Assembly (NCBI RefSeq): GCF_036670025.1
Contig: NZ_CP137640.1
Coordinates: 5,552,001-5,616,000, forward strand
Length of the DNA stretch: 64,000 nucleotides
Reading direction: 5' to 3'
Source of the DNA: Bacillus_BD oryzisoli
Lineage (GTDB): Bacteria; Bacillota; Bacilli; Bacillales; Cytobacillaceae
The translations under genes and the position numbers were made by a program. Positions within the stretch are counted from its first letter, which is position 1. Each line of letters opens with the position of its first letter. Under the pieces are notes generated by a model. It was not told the DNA's origin and made no database searches. It saw only the letters and a list, made by a program, of their open reading frames with translations. Of this stretch, positions 9,699 through 18,701 are shown piece by piece.

Positions 9699-10706
9699 TT
9701 ATAAATTTAGGTTATAAACTTTTTTCGCATTTTCGGAGAAGATCATCTTTTTATCATTATCCGTCAACCATTCAATACTTTCGATTATCGGTTTTGTATC
9801 ATCCATATATCGACCAGTGCTAGGATGCACCGCAGAACCACTACCAGGATTTTCCGTACCAAACATACATCTATCTGTTCCTACCATTTTAAAGAGCAAT
9901 TCTAATGCGTCTTTTGTGTATAAACATGTATCAAAATATAGTTTTCTGATACTTTCTTCAAATGGTTCTTTATTTGCTCTATAACTTGCCGCCTGAAATC
10001 GACCAAATTGATACGGAATTGCCCCTCCAGCATGAGAGATTACTATTTTTAGTGAAGGAAAATCCTTGAAAACGTTTGAATTTAATAACGACATTACAGC
10101 AATCGTTTCTTCATTAATAAAATGCAAGCTATAATTCTCTCTTTCTGAAATACAACCAGCCGAATGGATTAGAGCAGGTACATCTAATCCAACTAGCTTT
10201 TCATAAAGTGGATACCAATATTCATCACCTAAACCAGGAGGTGTTCCCAATCCCTCATACGGATCAGGGTTGATAGTACAACCAATGAAACCCAATTCTT
10301 TAACGCAGCGTTCTAGTTCCTCTAAAGTATTTTCAATCGGTCCCCCCATACTCTGTGGTAGACCAGCGATTCCCATGAATCTCCCGGGAAAAAGTTTGCA
10401 TACTCTTGCAATCAGGTTATTTGCCTCTTCCGTATACCAATGAATAATCTTTTCAGGTTTAACTGAATGCATTGCACTAAATGGTCTTGGCGATATAAAT
10501 TGCATTGTTGTCCCTACTTCATTCAATAATTCGATATGAGTTTTCTTAGGTGTTCCTGGTCTAGCTTTCCAGACGGTATTTATTAATGTATCGTCATCCA
10601 CCTCAACTTTACCTTTACCATGAGAACCTCTGCTAGATAATAATATTGATTGGTATGCATAAAGTTCCGGTGGTGCAACAACATGTCCATGAATATCAAT
10701 GATCAT
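9699..10706 (-). CDS. Amidohydrolase-fold protein, 4-oxalomesaconate hydratase (LigJ)-like
   Basis: 335 residues of the ACMSD/LigJ branch of the amidohydrolase superfamily. Metal ligands are visible in DIHGHV (His6, His8), HSAG in the middle and ISHAGGAIPYQFGR. The C-terminal pattern GTENPGSGSAVHPSTGRYMD resembles LigJ-type hydratases, which act on 4-oxalomesaconate after gallate or protocatechuate 4,5-cleavage. It is first in the run, 16 bases ahead of the dioxygenase. A decarboxylase role is the main alternative, since ACMSD-like decarboxylases share the fold. Confidence 0.75.
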   Translation of the reverse strand: MIIDIHGHVVAPPELYAYQSILLSSRGSHGKGKVEVDDDTLINTVWKARPGTPKKTHIELLNEVGTTMQFISPRPFSAMHSVKPEKIIHWYTEEANNLIARVCKLFPGRFMGIAGLPQSMGGPIENTLEELERCVKELGFIGCTINPDPYEGLGTPPGLGDEYWYPLYEKLVGLDVPALIHSAGCISERENYSLHFINEETIAVMSLLNSNVFKDFPSLKIVISHAGGAIPYQFGRFQAASYRANKEPFEESIRKLYFDTCLYTKDALELLFKMVGTDRCMFGTENPGSGSAVHPSTGRYMDDTKPIIESIEWLTDNDKKMIFSENAKKVYNLNL

Positions 10707-11234
10707 TTTTTCTCAACCCCTTATTATAGTGAATGGAAACTATTATATTCATTGGTGTACATTTAACTTTTTTGAATATTTTTTGAATATTCTATATCTT
10801 CAATCTATCATCAGTATCTCCATATGTAAAATATTCAAAATATATAAATATCATATGTTTTATATATGTTTATTACGTAAATTCCCTCTACTAAAATTTT
10901 GTTGGAATATACTGTTTTTGCTAATCCAAAATGACAGAAAGTTGACGATATTGCCTGTCTGGAATTTGCCGAGTATAATGACTTCTTAAATTAATTCTGG
11001 AGAAAGGAAAAGACGCCCCCCATTATGTATAACTGCGCTAACAGCTATACGGGAGACGTCCTACATAAAATCACTGTGATTATTGTATGAGATTATGAAC
11101 TAATTGATAACAATGTAGTTTTTAGTTAGGGGGTGCGGAGAAAACCCCCTGCCCTTGTTGCGGAAAAGGCATAAGAGTTATTGGAACTAGAGATAATTTC
11201 ACCGCGCTACATAACGTCTGATAATATGTATTAG

Positions 11235-11297
11235 CGGGATCGCCTGGGAATCGAACCCAGCTGACCTAGCACGCAGGTCACAAACGGTTTTGAAGTT
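11235..11297 (-). tRNA. Truncated tRNA-Sec (3' half only)
   Basis: The minus strand reads CTTCAAAACCG (anticodon loop with TCA at 11293-11291), a long variable arm TGACCT-GCGTGCT-AGGTCA, a T arm CTGGG-TTCGATT-CCCAG, then the eight-base acceptor strand GCGATCCC and discriminator G. A long variable arm, a UCA anticodon and an 8-base acceptor half are features of bacterial tRNA-Sec. The 5' half is absent: upstream sequence has no partner for the acceptor strand, D arm or 5' anticodon stem. This is what a 3'-half duplication left by a tRNA-targeting integrase looks like. It should be non-functional. Confidence 0.7.
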
Positions 11298-11396
11298 TGC
11301 TAGAATCTGTTTTCCTAGTATCTTTATATGCCGTCAATTATTAATAAATCAAGGTTTCATGACTTCTAGTATTTTCTTGAGAAAAGTAATTTTTAA

Positions 11397-11735
11397 AATT
11401 TGGGCACCAAGCATGGCATTAACTTTGCACCTAAAAAATACATTCCTCTCTCCAGTGTAATAGTAATAGATACGTTAGGAACGATTACGTATTTTAATCC
11501 TAAGGAGGAAAGCCTATTTAACATTACATATATTGATTGTATAGGAGGCCACCCACAATGTTAGCCTGTCAGCTATGATAATTAAACAGAATTTTAAATA
11601 CCCAAATAATTCTTTAAAAAGCCGCAAAAGCAGAAATGTGCATCCTTTATACTTGTTATAATAGTTAATCTACTCCTTTATCACGACAATAAGTTTTCTT
11701 TATACGAAATAAATTAAAAATATTTTGTTTTTTAA
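11397..11735 (+). pseudogene. Decayed PAS-domain gene remnant (copy A)
   Basis: The frame 11397-11564 encodes 55 codons containing VIVIDTLGTITYFNPKEESL, then NITYIDCIGGH, a good match to the start of a PAS domain as found in sensor kinases and sigma-54 activators. A stop follows. In another frame the sequence continues with HNVSLSAMIIKQNFKYPNNS to about 11660. This second part and the following about 100 bases are clearly similar to 18700-18945 (copy B). No start codon with a ribosome site is present. Confidence 0.5.
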
Positions 11736-11743
11736 AAAATAGA

Positions 11744-13615
11744 TCATTTATAAAAACTGTTATAGAGGTAGACAGCAAGTTGAATTTTCAAGTAATCCTC
11801 ATAATTGTCAAAATCTACTCTTAATATTTCCTCTATTTTTTTTATGCGATGATATAGAGTATTTGGGTGAATATGGAGCCCTTTGGCTGTAACCGCCATG
11901 GAGCCATTATTATGGACGTAGCTAATAAGAGTGTACAGAAGTTCTTGATATTTCTCCTCATCGGACCATAAAAGGGAAAAGGTTTCGGCTAGGAATGATT
12001 CGATCTCACTTGATTGATGATGTAAAAAAAGACGGCCGATCCCCATTTCACGAAAATGGAAAATCCCTTTCTTATTTTGTTTTTTCAAATGAAGAAGGGC
12101 TTGTTCGGCTTTATTATGATTTTCCTCCGCTTGCCCAGGATAGTATAGCCCTGTACTAACTCCTGCTCGGGCCTCTATTGTATTTCTTTTGTTCCACCAA
12201 TCGATGCTGTCCGTAATCACTTTGATGAATCTCGTTTGCTCTCCTTCATGATTGGTAGTGGAAAAAATGATAATTTTGTTGTTATAACTAAATAAAAGGC
12301 TGTTTTCCACTGATAAGATTTGTTTGAGACGAGTTAGAAAGGACTGAGTGTCATTTTCAAGTGCATGTGGATCGACATTACCGGATAATTCAATGATTAC
12401 GGTTTGAATAAAGCTCTGAGTATCAATGCCTAAATCCTTTGCTGCTATTTCGGCTTGAAGAGGATTTTTAATTTTCAAGAATTCATGATACTTTTCAAAG
12501 GTTTTTCGATATAAAATATCGGTTCTTGATCTGATTTTCATAATTTCTAGAGCGAGGATAGGAGCACCCTGTTCAATAATTAGACGATCGGTCGGAGATA
12601 AGGGCCCGTCTCCCTCTATAATCAGGCAGCCTAAAAAAACCGCTCCCGATCGGATAGGATGTACATAACAGGTTAGATCAACATAATCAGAAATGGAAAC
12701 ATAAGCTGGCTTTGTTTTCGTACGAAAAAGAACAAATAGATCCGCAATTACTTTTTCAAAGGTAGAATGATCACCAGGATAACACTTAACCTCAAGGTAA
12801 TCCGCATAAATAATCGTCTTTTCCATTAAATGATTCATTTCTATAATGATGGATTTCAACCCTCTGTTTTCTATCGATAACCGTGTCAGATGGTTATGTA
12901 TTTCAGTCCTCTGCATCAAAATCCCATTTGTATCTTCAAGCTTAGTTAATAAATGAGTGACTTCCCCTAGATTTTTCTGAACCTCTTCGTGAAGCTGGGC
13001 ATTATGAATCGCTACAGCAACTTGAGAAGCAAAACTCTGAAGCAGCAAAAGATCTCTTTCACTAGGCATCTCTTCCCTATCAAAGCGATGAAGAGTCATC
13101 ACACCAATTCGTATATCCCCAAACATAATAGGTACAGACAAAAGAGATTTAATCGTTCTTTCAGATGCTCCTGCAACGTGTAAGATATTGTAATTATCCT
13201 CACTTAGACCTTCCATACTTTCATAAATTTCTTTCGTCGTTCCAATCAATCGAACACAGCCATCTCTATAGACTTTCCCAACAATGGACTCGCCGACACT
13301 TACCCTAAAGGAACGTATTTGCTCATTAAATCCGACGTATGACTTGATGACTAACTTCTTTGAATGCTCATCAAAAAGTTGGATGAACCCAGCGTCTGTG
13401 GATCTAAAGATAGCAATTGCGTAATGCATGATTTTCTTCAGTACTTCATCTAATTCTAGAGTTGAGGTGATGACCCGAAAGCTTTCCATAAGGATTTCCA
13501 TGTCATGCTGTACCCTTAACGCATCCTGATCTAAATGATGAAGCTGTGTTTCCTCTTTCAATATTCTTCCCCCTATGTTGAACTCAACATTTTTATTAGA
13601 AAAACGTTGTGTCAT
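11744..13615 (-). CDS. GAF and PucR-type helix-turn-helix transcriptional regulator
   Basis: 623 residues: a GAF sensor domain (about 40-215), a coiled linker, a degenerate GGDEF-like middle and the C-terminal PucR/CdaR helix-turn-helix ending in AKGLHIHPNTLYHRIKKIEE. It diverges from the M20 hydrolase and MFS genes, with an extended palindrome between them, so it most likely senses their substrate. PucR-type proteins usually activate purine, sugar-acid or aromatic catabolic operons. The ligand cannot be read from sequence. Confidence 0.88.
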   Translation of the reverse strand: MTQRFSNKNVEFNIGGRILKEETQLHHLDQDALRVQHDMEILMESFRVITSTLELDEVLKKIMHYAIAIFRSTDAGFIQLFDEHSKKLVIKSYVGFNEQIRSFRVSVGESIVGKVYRDGCVRLIGTTKEIYESMEGLSEDNYNILHVAGASERTIKSLLSVPIMFGDIRIGVMTLHRFDREEMPSERDLLLLQSFASQVAVAIHNAQLHEEVQKNLGEVTHLLTKLEDTNGILMQRTEIHNHLTRLSIENRGLKSIIIEMNHLMEKTIIYADYLEVKCYPGDHSTFEKVIADLFVLFRTKTKPAYVSISDYVDLTCYVHPIRSGAVFLGCLIIEGDGPLSPTDRLIIEQGAPILALEIMKIRSRTDILYRKTFEKYHEFLKIKNPLQAEIAAKDLGIDTQSFIQTVIIELSGNVDPHALENDTQSFLTRLKQILSVENSLLFSYNNKIIIFSTTNHEGEQTRFIKVITDSIDWWNKRNTIEARAGVSTGLYYPGQAEENHNKAEQALLHLKKQNKKGIFHFREMGIGRLFLHHQSSEIESFLAETFSLLWSDEEKYQELLYTLISYVHNNGSMAVTAKGLHIHPNTLYHRIKKIEEILRVDFDNYEDYLKIQLAVYLYNSFYK

Positions 13616-13628
13616 TCCACATTGTTTG

Positions 13629-13658
13629 TTTACTAAATATTTTATAATATTTAGTAAA
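13629..13658. promoter_or_regulatory. Palindromic operator candidate between PucR-type and M20 genes
   Basis: TTTACTAAATATT and AATATTTAGTAAA form a 13-base perfect inverted repeat around TTAT in a 93-base divergent promoter gap. It is the only strong symmetry there and a natural target for the divergent PucR-type regulator. Confidence 0.55.
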
Positions 13659-13708
13659 TTAGGAAAAGTTATTTAATTAAAACATTTTCAAAGAAAGGTG
13701 AGATTGTA

Positions 13709-14926
13709 ATGAAAGATATAGCATGGAAACAATTGGAGGATAAATTCGAAGACCTTGTTTCGATTCGCCGAAATCTACATATGTATCCAGAATTGTCGTT
13801 TGAAGAAATAAAAACCCCAGCGATGGTTGCAGAATTCTTAAAGGATTGTGGTTTGGAAGTAAAAACCGGAGTAGGAGGCCGGGGAGTTACGGCTTTATTA
13901 CGTGGAGGAAAACCCGGAAAAACGGTTGCACTTCGCGCGGACTTTGATGCGCTTCCAATTGAGGATCAAAAAGAGGTTCCTTACAAATCCAAAATTCCTG
14001 GTGTTATGCATGCATGCGGTCATGATATTCATACAGCAGCTCTTCTTGGAACTGCCTATGCACTCAGTAAAGTAAAAGCAGATCTCGCAGGGAATGTACT
14101 GTTTATTCACCAGTTTGCCGAAGAAGTCATTCCCGGCGGTGCTAAAGCAATGATTGAAGACGGATGTTTGGATGGGGTCGACGTCGTTTATGGAGCGCAT
14201 GTACTTTCCACTATTCCCGTTGGACAGATTGGCTATAGGGAGGAGTATTTGATGGCTGCTGGTGACAAGTTTGAAATCCGGATCAAGGGAAAAGGCGGTC
14301 ACGGCTCTATGCCGCATCTTGCGATTGACCCAGTCCTTGTGGGAAGCCAGATTGTCATGAATCTCCAGCACATTGCAGCAAGCCGCATCAATGCGACAGA
14401 TCCAACTGTGGTGACCGTCTGCTCGTTCCAAGGAGGAGATCGTTATAATATCATCCCTGATCAAGCGATATTGTCAGGAACAGTTCGAACATTTTCTAAA
14501 GAAGCAAGAGAGACAGCGGAAAAGAATATCAAGAACATTGCTGAATCGGCTTGTAAGATGGCGGGGGCAGAATGTGAAGTAGAATACGAATATGGCTATC
14601 CTTCCGTTTGGAATCATCCACAGGAAGCGCAGCGTGTAAAACAGGTGGCTGAGATGGTTGCTGGAAAAGAAAATGTTTCAGAAGTTCCTTTACAAATGGC
14701 CATGGAAGATTTCGCCTACTATGTCATCGAACGACCAGGAGCCTTCTTCCTAGTAGGAGGCATGAATTCAGAGATTCAGGCAACTTACCCTCATCATCAT
14801 CCTAAATTTGATGTAGATGAACGCAGTATGCTTCAGATCGGAAAAATGTTTATCTCACTCGTCTTTGATTACTTGAACAGTCCAAGCATACAGGATTCAA
14901 ATAAAAAGATCATCCAATCTGTTTAA
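13709..14926 (+). CDS. M20 family metallo-amidohydrolase (N-acyl amino acid / hippurate hydrolase type)
   Basis: 405 residues, normal for M20D amidohydrolases. Metal and catalytic sites are visible: MHACGHDIHTAALLG, the acid pair FAEEVIPGGAK, KGKGGHGSMPH in the lid domain and MAMEDFAYY near the C-terminus. These cytosolic zinc enzymes split N-acyl amino acids, hippurate or similar amides. Ribosome site AAAGGTGAG precedes the ATG. The MFS gene follows 39 bases on, so uptake followed by deacylation is the likely scheme. In this aromatic neighbourhood a hippurate-like substrate is attractive but unproven. Confidence 0.9.
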   Translation: MKDIAWKQLEDKFEDLVSIRRNLHMYPELSFEEIKTPAMVAEFLKDCGLEVKTGVGGRGVTALLRGGKPGKTVALRADFDALPIEDQKEVPYKSKIPGVMHACGHDIHTAALLGTAYALSKVKADLAGNVLFIHQFAEEVIPGGAKAMIEDGCLDGVDVVYGAHVLSTIPVGQIGYREEYLMAAGDKFEIRIKGKGGHGSMPHLAIDPVLVGSQIVMNLQHIAASRINATDPTVVTVCSFQGGDRYNIIPDQAILSGTVRTFSKEARETAEKNIKNIAESACKMAGAECEVEYEYGYPSVWNHPQEAQRVKQVAEMVAGKENVSEVPLQMAMEDFAYYVIERPGAFFLVGGMNSEIQATYPHHHPKFDVDERSMLQIGKMFISLVFDYLNSPSIQDSNKKIIQSV

Positions 14927-14965
14927 TCTTACTTAATAACCCGTATTCGGAAGGAGAATGGTTTT

Positions 14966-16201
14966 ATGAATGAGTTATCAAAAGGAAAAAACAAGAAACA
15001 TATAATTCTTGCATTGCTTTTTTTAGGATGGTGTTTGTCCTATCTCGATCGAATGGCCATGAATGTCTCGATCGTGGAAATTGCCAAAGAATTTGATCTA
15101 AGTCCAGCGGCTCTTGGGGTCGTACTCAGCAGTTTTTTTGCCGGTTATGCATTAATGCAAGTTCCCGGCGGCTGGCTGGCAGATAAATTTGGCTCCAGAA
15201 AAATTATAGCTATTTCCATCATCTTTTGGTCAATCTTTACGGTGTTAACTGGTTTTGCTGGGTCGCTTATTTCGATGATTTTCATACGCTTTTTATTTGG
15301 TTTGGGAGAAGGCGGCTATCCATCTGCAAGCTCTAAAGCGATAGCAGACAGTTTTCCAAAACAAGAGCGCTCCGGAGCACAAACGATTATGATGTCATCG
15401 AATTCGCTTGGAGGGGTCATTGCTCCTTTAATTGCCACGCCTTTATTAGTTTGGATCGGCTGGAGAAATGTCTTTTTCGCCATCGGTGCCCTTGGCATAA
15501 TCGTAGCCTGGCTGCTATGGCGCTACCTGAAACCTGAAAACATGCAGAGTGAAAGTGATGATAAAGAAGCTGTAAAAAAAGTTCCCTTTAAAGACTTGAT
15601 GAAAAATCCAACACTGTGGAAGCTTGCCATTATGTGGTTTGGAATGAGCACCTTAATTTGGGGATTAATTTCGTGGATGCCTCTTTATCTGACAGAGGAA
15701 AGAGGTCTTAATCTTTTGGCAATGGGAATGCTGACTTCCGTGCCGGCACTTACAGGGGCGATTGGAACAATTGTTGGAGGACGGCTGTATCAAAAGCATT
15801 TTAATGGGAGAGAAAAGTACTATGCACCCGTATTTTCCCTTCTAGCGATTTTGTTCTTATATTTGTTATTCAACGCTCCATCAGTTAGTTTGGTCATTAC
15901 GTATCAAGCATTATGTACAACCTTCCATGGCCTTGTATTTGCCATCATTATGGCCATGCCTCATCAAGTATTTTCGAAAAACGTCATCGGTTCTTCTATC
16001 GGATTTATTAATCTCGGGGGTATGATAGGAGCGCTGCTGGCTCCGACCGTTATGGGTATGTTAATTGGAAAATTTAATGGATCATATACAGCAGCTTTTA
16101 TATATTTAATCGTTTGCGCCACTTTTACCATCTTAGCGGCTGCTAGACTATCTCATTCTTCTAAAAGAAATCAAGATATGCCGATTGAAAAAAGTGTTTA
16201 A
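14966..16201 (+). CDS. MFS transporter, anion:cation symporter (ACS)-like
   Basis: 411 residues with about twelve membrane segments. Early residues FLGWCLSYLDRMAMNVSI and the loop ADKFGSRKII are typical of the ACS/phthalate-hexuronate branch of MFS, which imports organic acids by proton symport. It forms an operon with the upstream M20 hydrolase and probably supplies its substrate. A stem-loop follows the stop. Confidence 0.88.
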   Translation: MNELSKGKNKKHIILALLFLGWCLSYLDRMAMNVSIVEIAKEFDLSPAALGVVLSSFFAGYALMQVPGGWLADKFGSRKIIAISIIFWSIFTVLTGFAGSLISMIFIRFLFGLGEGGYPSASSKAIADSFPKQERSGAQTIMMSSNSLGGVIAPLIATPLLVWIGWRNVFFAIGALGIIVAWLLWRYLKPENMQSESDDKEAVKKVPFKDLMKNPTLWKLAIMWFGMSTLIWGLISWMPLYLTEERGLNLLAMGMLTSVPALTGAIGTIVGGRLYQKHFNGREKYYAPVFSLLAILFLYLLFNAPSVSLVITYQALCTTFHGLVFAIIMAMPHQVFSKNVIGSSIGFINLGGMIGALLAPTVMGMLIGKFNGSYTAAFIYLIVCATFTILAAARLSHSSKRNQDMPIEKSV

Positions 16202-16210
16202 TATTTACGC

Positions 16211-16247
16211 AAAAAAGATCAAGGCATCCATGGCTTTGGTCTTTTTT
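16211..16247 (+). terminator. Terminator after MFS gene
   Basis: AAAAAAGATCAAGGC pairs imperfectly with GGCTTTGGTCTTTTTT; the stem ends in a T run just past the stop codon. Confidence 0.75.
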
Positions 16248-16284
16248 GAAATATAAATGATACTGTCAAACATTTAGATAGACT

Positions 16285-16953
16285 TTGAAATGTATGAGCA
16301 ATAGTAGGAAGGATGATACAGGTTTGATGTGGGAAATTTTCAATATTATCGGAACGATTGCGTTTGCCATAAGCGGCACCATCGTAGCGATGGAAGAAGA
16401 ATATGATATTTTAGGAGTTTATATTTTAGGGTTAGCCACAGCCTTTGGCGGCGGTGCCATTCGTAATCTTTTAATCGGAGTACCTATATCCGCCTTATGG
16501 GAACAAGGACTGCTTTTTTTAATGGCAATTATCGCCATGACAATTGTATTCATATTTCCAAAACGCACTTTAAAAGAGTGGAGAAAATGGGAACTCTATA
16601 CAGATGCTGTAGGGCTGGCCGCATTTGCGATTCAAGGTGCTCTTTATGCAACCGAAATGAACCATCCAATCATTGCTGTTATCGTTGCTGCTCTTTTAAC
16701 GGGTGGTGGCGGCGGAATGGTTCGTGATTTATTAGCTGGAAGAAAACCATTATTATTGCAAGCAGATATATATGGTGTTTGGGCCATGCTAGGAGGCCTA
16801 GTGATTGGAATGGGACTTGTAACTCATCCATGGCAATTATATCTATTGTTCAGTATAATAGTTGTTCTGCGGATTTTAACTGTTTTTTATAACTGGAAAT
16901 TACCTTATCGTTCCGTTAAGGATAATCAGGTGTCTTATAAACAAATGATTTAG
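16285..16953 (+). CDS. Trimeric intracellular cation (TRIC) channel family membrane protein (UPF0126)
   Basis: Two tandem UPF0126 halves of about 85 residues, each with three membrane helices and a glycine-rich turn (FGGGAIRN in the first, TGGGGGMVRD in the second). Family members form trimeric potassium or monovalent-cation channels. The open frame starts at 16285, but the ribosome-like AGGAAGG (about 16307) favours initiation at TTG 16324 or ATG 16327 (MWEIFNIIG), giving about 208 residues. It is set apart from the MFS gene by a terminator. Physiological role here is unknown. Confidence 0.85.
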   Translation: MKCMSNSRKDDTGLMWEIFNIIGTIAFAISGTIVAMEEEYDILGVYILGLATAFGGGAIRNLLIGVPISALWEQGLLFLMAIIAMTIVFIFPKRTLKEWRKWELYTDAVGLAAFAIQGALYATEMNHPIIAVIVAALLTGGGGGMVRDLLAGRKPLLLQADIYGVWAMLGGLVIGMGLVTHPWQLYLLFSIIVVLRILTVFYNWKLPYRSVKDNQVSYKQMI

Positions 16954-17010
16954 CAGCAAAAAAGCTGAAATTTAATCAAACGTCTGTTTAAGAGAGAAAA
17001 ATAAAAAAAA

Positions 17011-17060
17011 GACACAAAAGGTTTTCCTCCAATTATAACTTGGAGGAACCCTTTTATGTC
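17011..17060. terminator. Bidirectional terminator
   Basis: GACACAAAAGGTTTTCCTCCAA pairs with TTGGAGGAACCCTTTTATGTC, with an A run before and TTTTC after. It closes the TRIC gene and, on the other strand, the dehydrogenase end of the protocatechuate block. Confidence 0.8.
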
Positions 17061-17082
17061 TTTTCTATTATATACTTACTTT

Positions 17083-17139
17083 TGGGTCGAGGGGACAGAC
17101 ACCATGACTCTGGGTCTAGGTGCCTGTCCCCCTGTTCCA
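17083..17139. repeat. REP-like repeat, inverted pair (leftmost copy)
   Basis: GGGTCGAGGGGACAGACACC, a 15-base spacer, then GGTGCCTGTCCCCCTGTTCCA. Left half on the minus orientation, right half on the plus. First member of the family met when reading from position 1. Confidence 0.85.
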
Positions 17140-17147
17140 TTTAATTT

Positions 17148-18611
17148 TTATAATTTAATACAAACATTAGATAGTTCTGAATAGAATTCAAAGCTGTGAA
17201 TACCGCCTTCACGGCCAATACCGCTTTGCTTCATTCCGCCAAATGGTGTACGAAGATCGCGAAGGAACCATGTATTTACCCAGATAATTCCGGCTTCTAC
17301 TTCTCTTGCTACACGGTGAGCACGGCGTAGGTCATTTGTCCAAATCGATGCACTTAATCCATATTCTGTATCATTTACTTGATCAAGTACGTCTTCTTCT
17401 GTGTCAAATGGAATGACTGTTACAATCGGTCCAAAGATTTCTTCTTTCACAACACGGCAATTACGGTCAAGACCAGTAATAATCGTAGGCTCTAAATAAT
17501 AACCTTTTTCTAGGCCTTCAGGACGTTTACCACCAGTTAGAACTTCTCCACCTTCTTCTTTTGCTAGCTCAACATAGCTTAGAACGCGCTCATAGTGATC
17601 TTTACTGATCAATGCCCCTACTTTTGTTTGTGGATCGAATGGGTCTCCAACGACTAATTCTTTCGTTTTTGCTACAAATTTTTCAATAAATTCATCATAT
17701 GCAGAACGTTCTACATAGATTCTAGAACCGCAAAGGCAAACTTCCCCTTGGTTAATAAAACTTGATTTTAACGTTGTTTCAATGACTTCATCAAGGTCAG
17801 CATCAGCGAAGATAACATTTGGATTCTTTCCTCCAAGCTCGTAAGAAAGCTTTTTCAATGTATTAGCTGCTGATTTCATAATAGTTTGACCAGTTAATGT
17901 TTCACCAGTAAACGTAATCGCATCAACATCTTTATGTTCTGTAAGTGCTGTACCTACCACACCGCCAGAACCATTTACGATATTCACTACGCCATCTGGA
18001 ACGCCAGCTGCTTTACAAATTTCCCCAATCACAGTTGCCGTTGTCGGAGTTAAGCTTGCTGGCTTGATTACAACCGTATTACCGGCTGCAAGTGCTGGTG
18101 CAAGTTTCCAAGTCATTAATAATAAAGGCAGGTTCCAAGGACTGATGATCCCAACAACTCCAACTGGACGACGAACGGAATAGTTGATAGCTGTATCATC
18201 TGTTTCATATGCTTCTGTTCCTACAGAACGTAAATAGTCTGCAAAGAAATGGAAGTTATAGGCAGATCTAGAAATATCAACGGCAGTTGACAACCAAATT
18301 GGTTTTCCTGTATCTAATGATTCAAGTTGTGCAAGCTCGTCTTTTCTTTCTAAAATAATATCCCCGATTTTACGAATTACCGCAATTCTTTGATCCAATG
18401 TAAACTTTTTCCAAGGACCTTTTAGCGCTTTTTTAGCTGCTGCTACTGCTGTATCTACTTCTTCTTGGCCACCTTGTGAAATTTGGCTGATCACTTCTTC
18501 TGTTGCAGGGTTAATATTAGCTTTTACCTTCCCTGAAATTGACTGAACATATTCCCCATTAATAAAGTGTAAACTGTCAACGGATTTTACTAAGTTTGCT
18601 TGTGTACTCAT
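17148..18611 (-). CDS. Aldehyde dehydrogenase, 2-hydroxymuconic/2-aminomuconic semialdehyde type (PraB-like)
   Basis: 487 residues of the ALDH superfamily. The catalytic nucleophile is Cys292 in GEVCLCGS and the general base Glu258 in YELGGKN. The GEVCLC motif and the C-terminal stretch WFLRDLRTPFGGMKQSGIGR are typical of 2-hydroxymuconate and 2-aminomuconate semialdehyde dehydrogenases. It would oxidise 2-hydroxymuconate 6-semialdehyde to 2-hydroxymuconate with NAD. It is the last gene of the minus-strand protocatechuate set, but a 365-base gap separates it from the dioxygenase, so it may have its own promoter. GGAGG precedes the ATG. Confidence 0.88.
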   Translation of the reverse strand: MSTQANLVKSVDSLHFINGEYVQSISGKVKANINPATEEVISQISQGGQEEVDTAVAAAKKALKGPWKKFTLDQRIAVIRKIGDIILERKDELAQLESLDTGKPIWLSTAVDISRSAYNFHFFADYLRSVGTEAYETDDTAINYSVRRPVGVVGIISPWNLPLLLMTWKLAPALAAGNTVVIKPASLTPTTATVIGEICKAAGVPDGVVNIVNGSGGVVGTALTEHKDVDAITFTGETLTGQTIMKSAANTLKKLSYELGGKNPNVIFADADLDEVIETTLKSSFINQGEVCLCGSRIYVERSAYDEFIEKFVAKTKELVVGDPFDPQTKVGALISKDHYERVLSYVELAKEEGGEVLTGGKRPEGLEKGYYLEPTIITGLDRNCRVVKEEIFGPIVTVIPFDTEEDVLDQVNDTEYGLSASIWTNDLRRAHRVAREVEAGIIWVNTWFLRDLRTPFGGMKQSGIGREGGIHSFEFYSELSNVCIKL

Positions 18612-18701
18612 CTAATCATCCTCCTATACATTTTGAATCAACCCTATGTCTCTATTAATAAAATAATAGATTATTTGATTGATTGATTTTCTAAACTTTA
18701 A

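Larger units (their letters stand above)
10707..11743. other. Gene-poor scar region with tRNA and coding remnants
   Basis: About 1 kb without an intact gene. It contains GAATATTTTTTGAATATTC (10774-10792) in the LigJ-like promoter region, an unexplained imperfect inverted repeat near 11006-11055, a GGGGGT/ACCCCC hairpin near 11133-11153, the 3' half of a selenocysteine tRNA gene and a decayed PAS-type reading frame (both listed separately). The mixture suggests past insertion and deletion. Confidence 0.6.

Noticed and set aside
10699..10989. 96-codon plus-strand frame upstream of the LigJ-like gene
   Set aside because: AT-driven composition, overlaps the start and promoter of the minus-strand gene, no ribosome site.
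11235..11328. Intact tRNA-Sec gene
   Set aside because: No 5' acceptor strand, D arm or 5' anticodon strand can be found in the expected distance.
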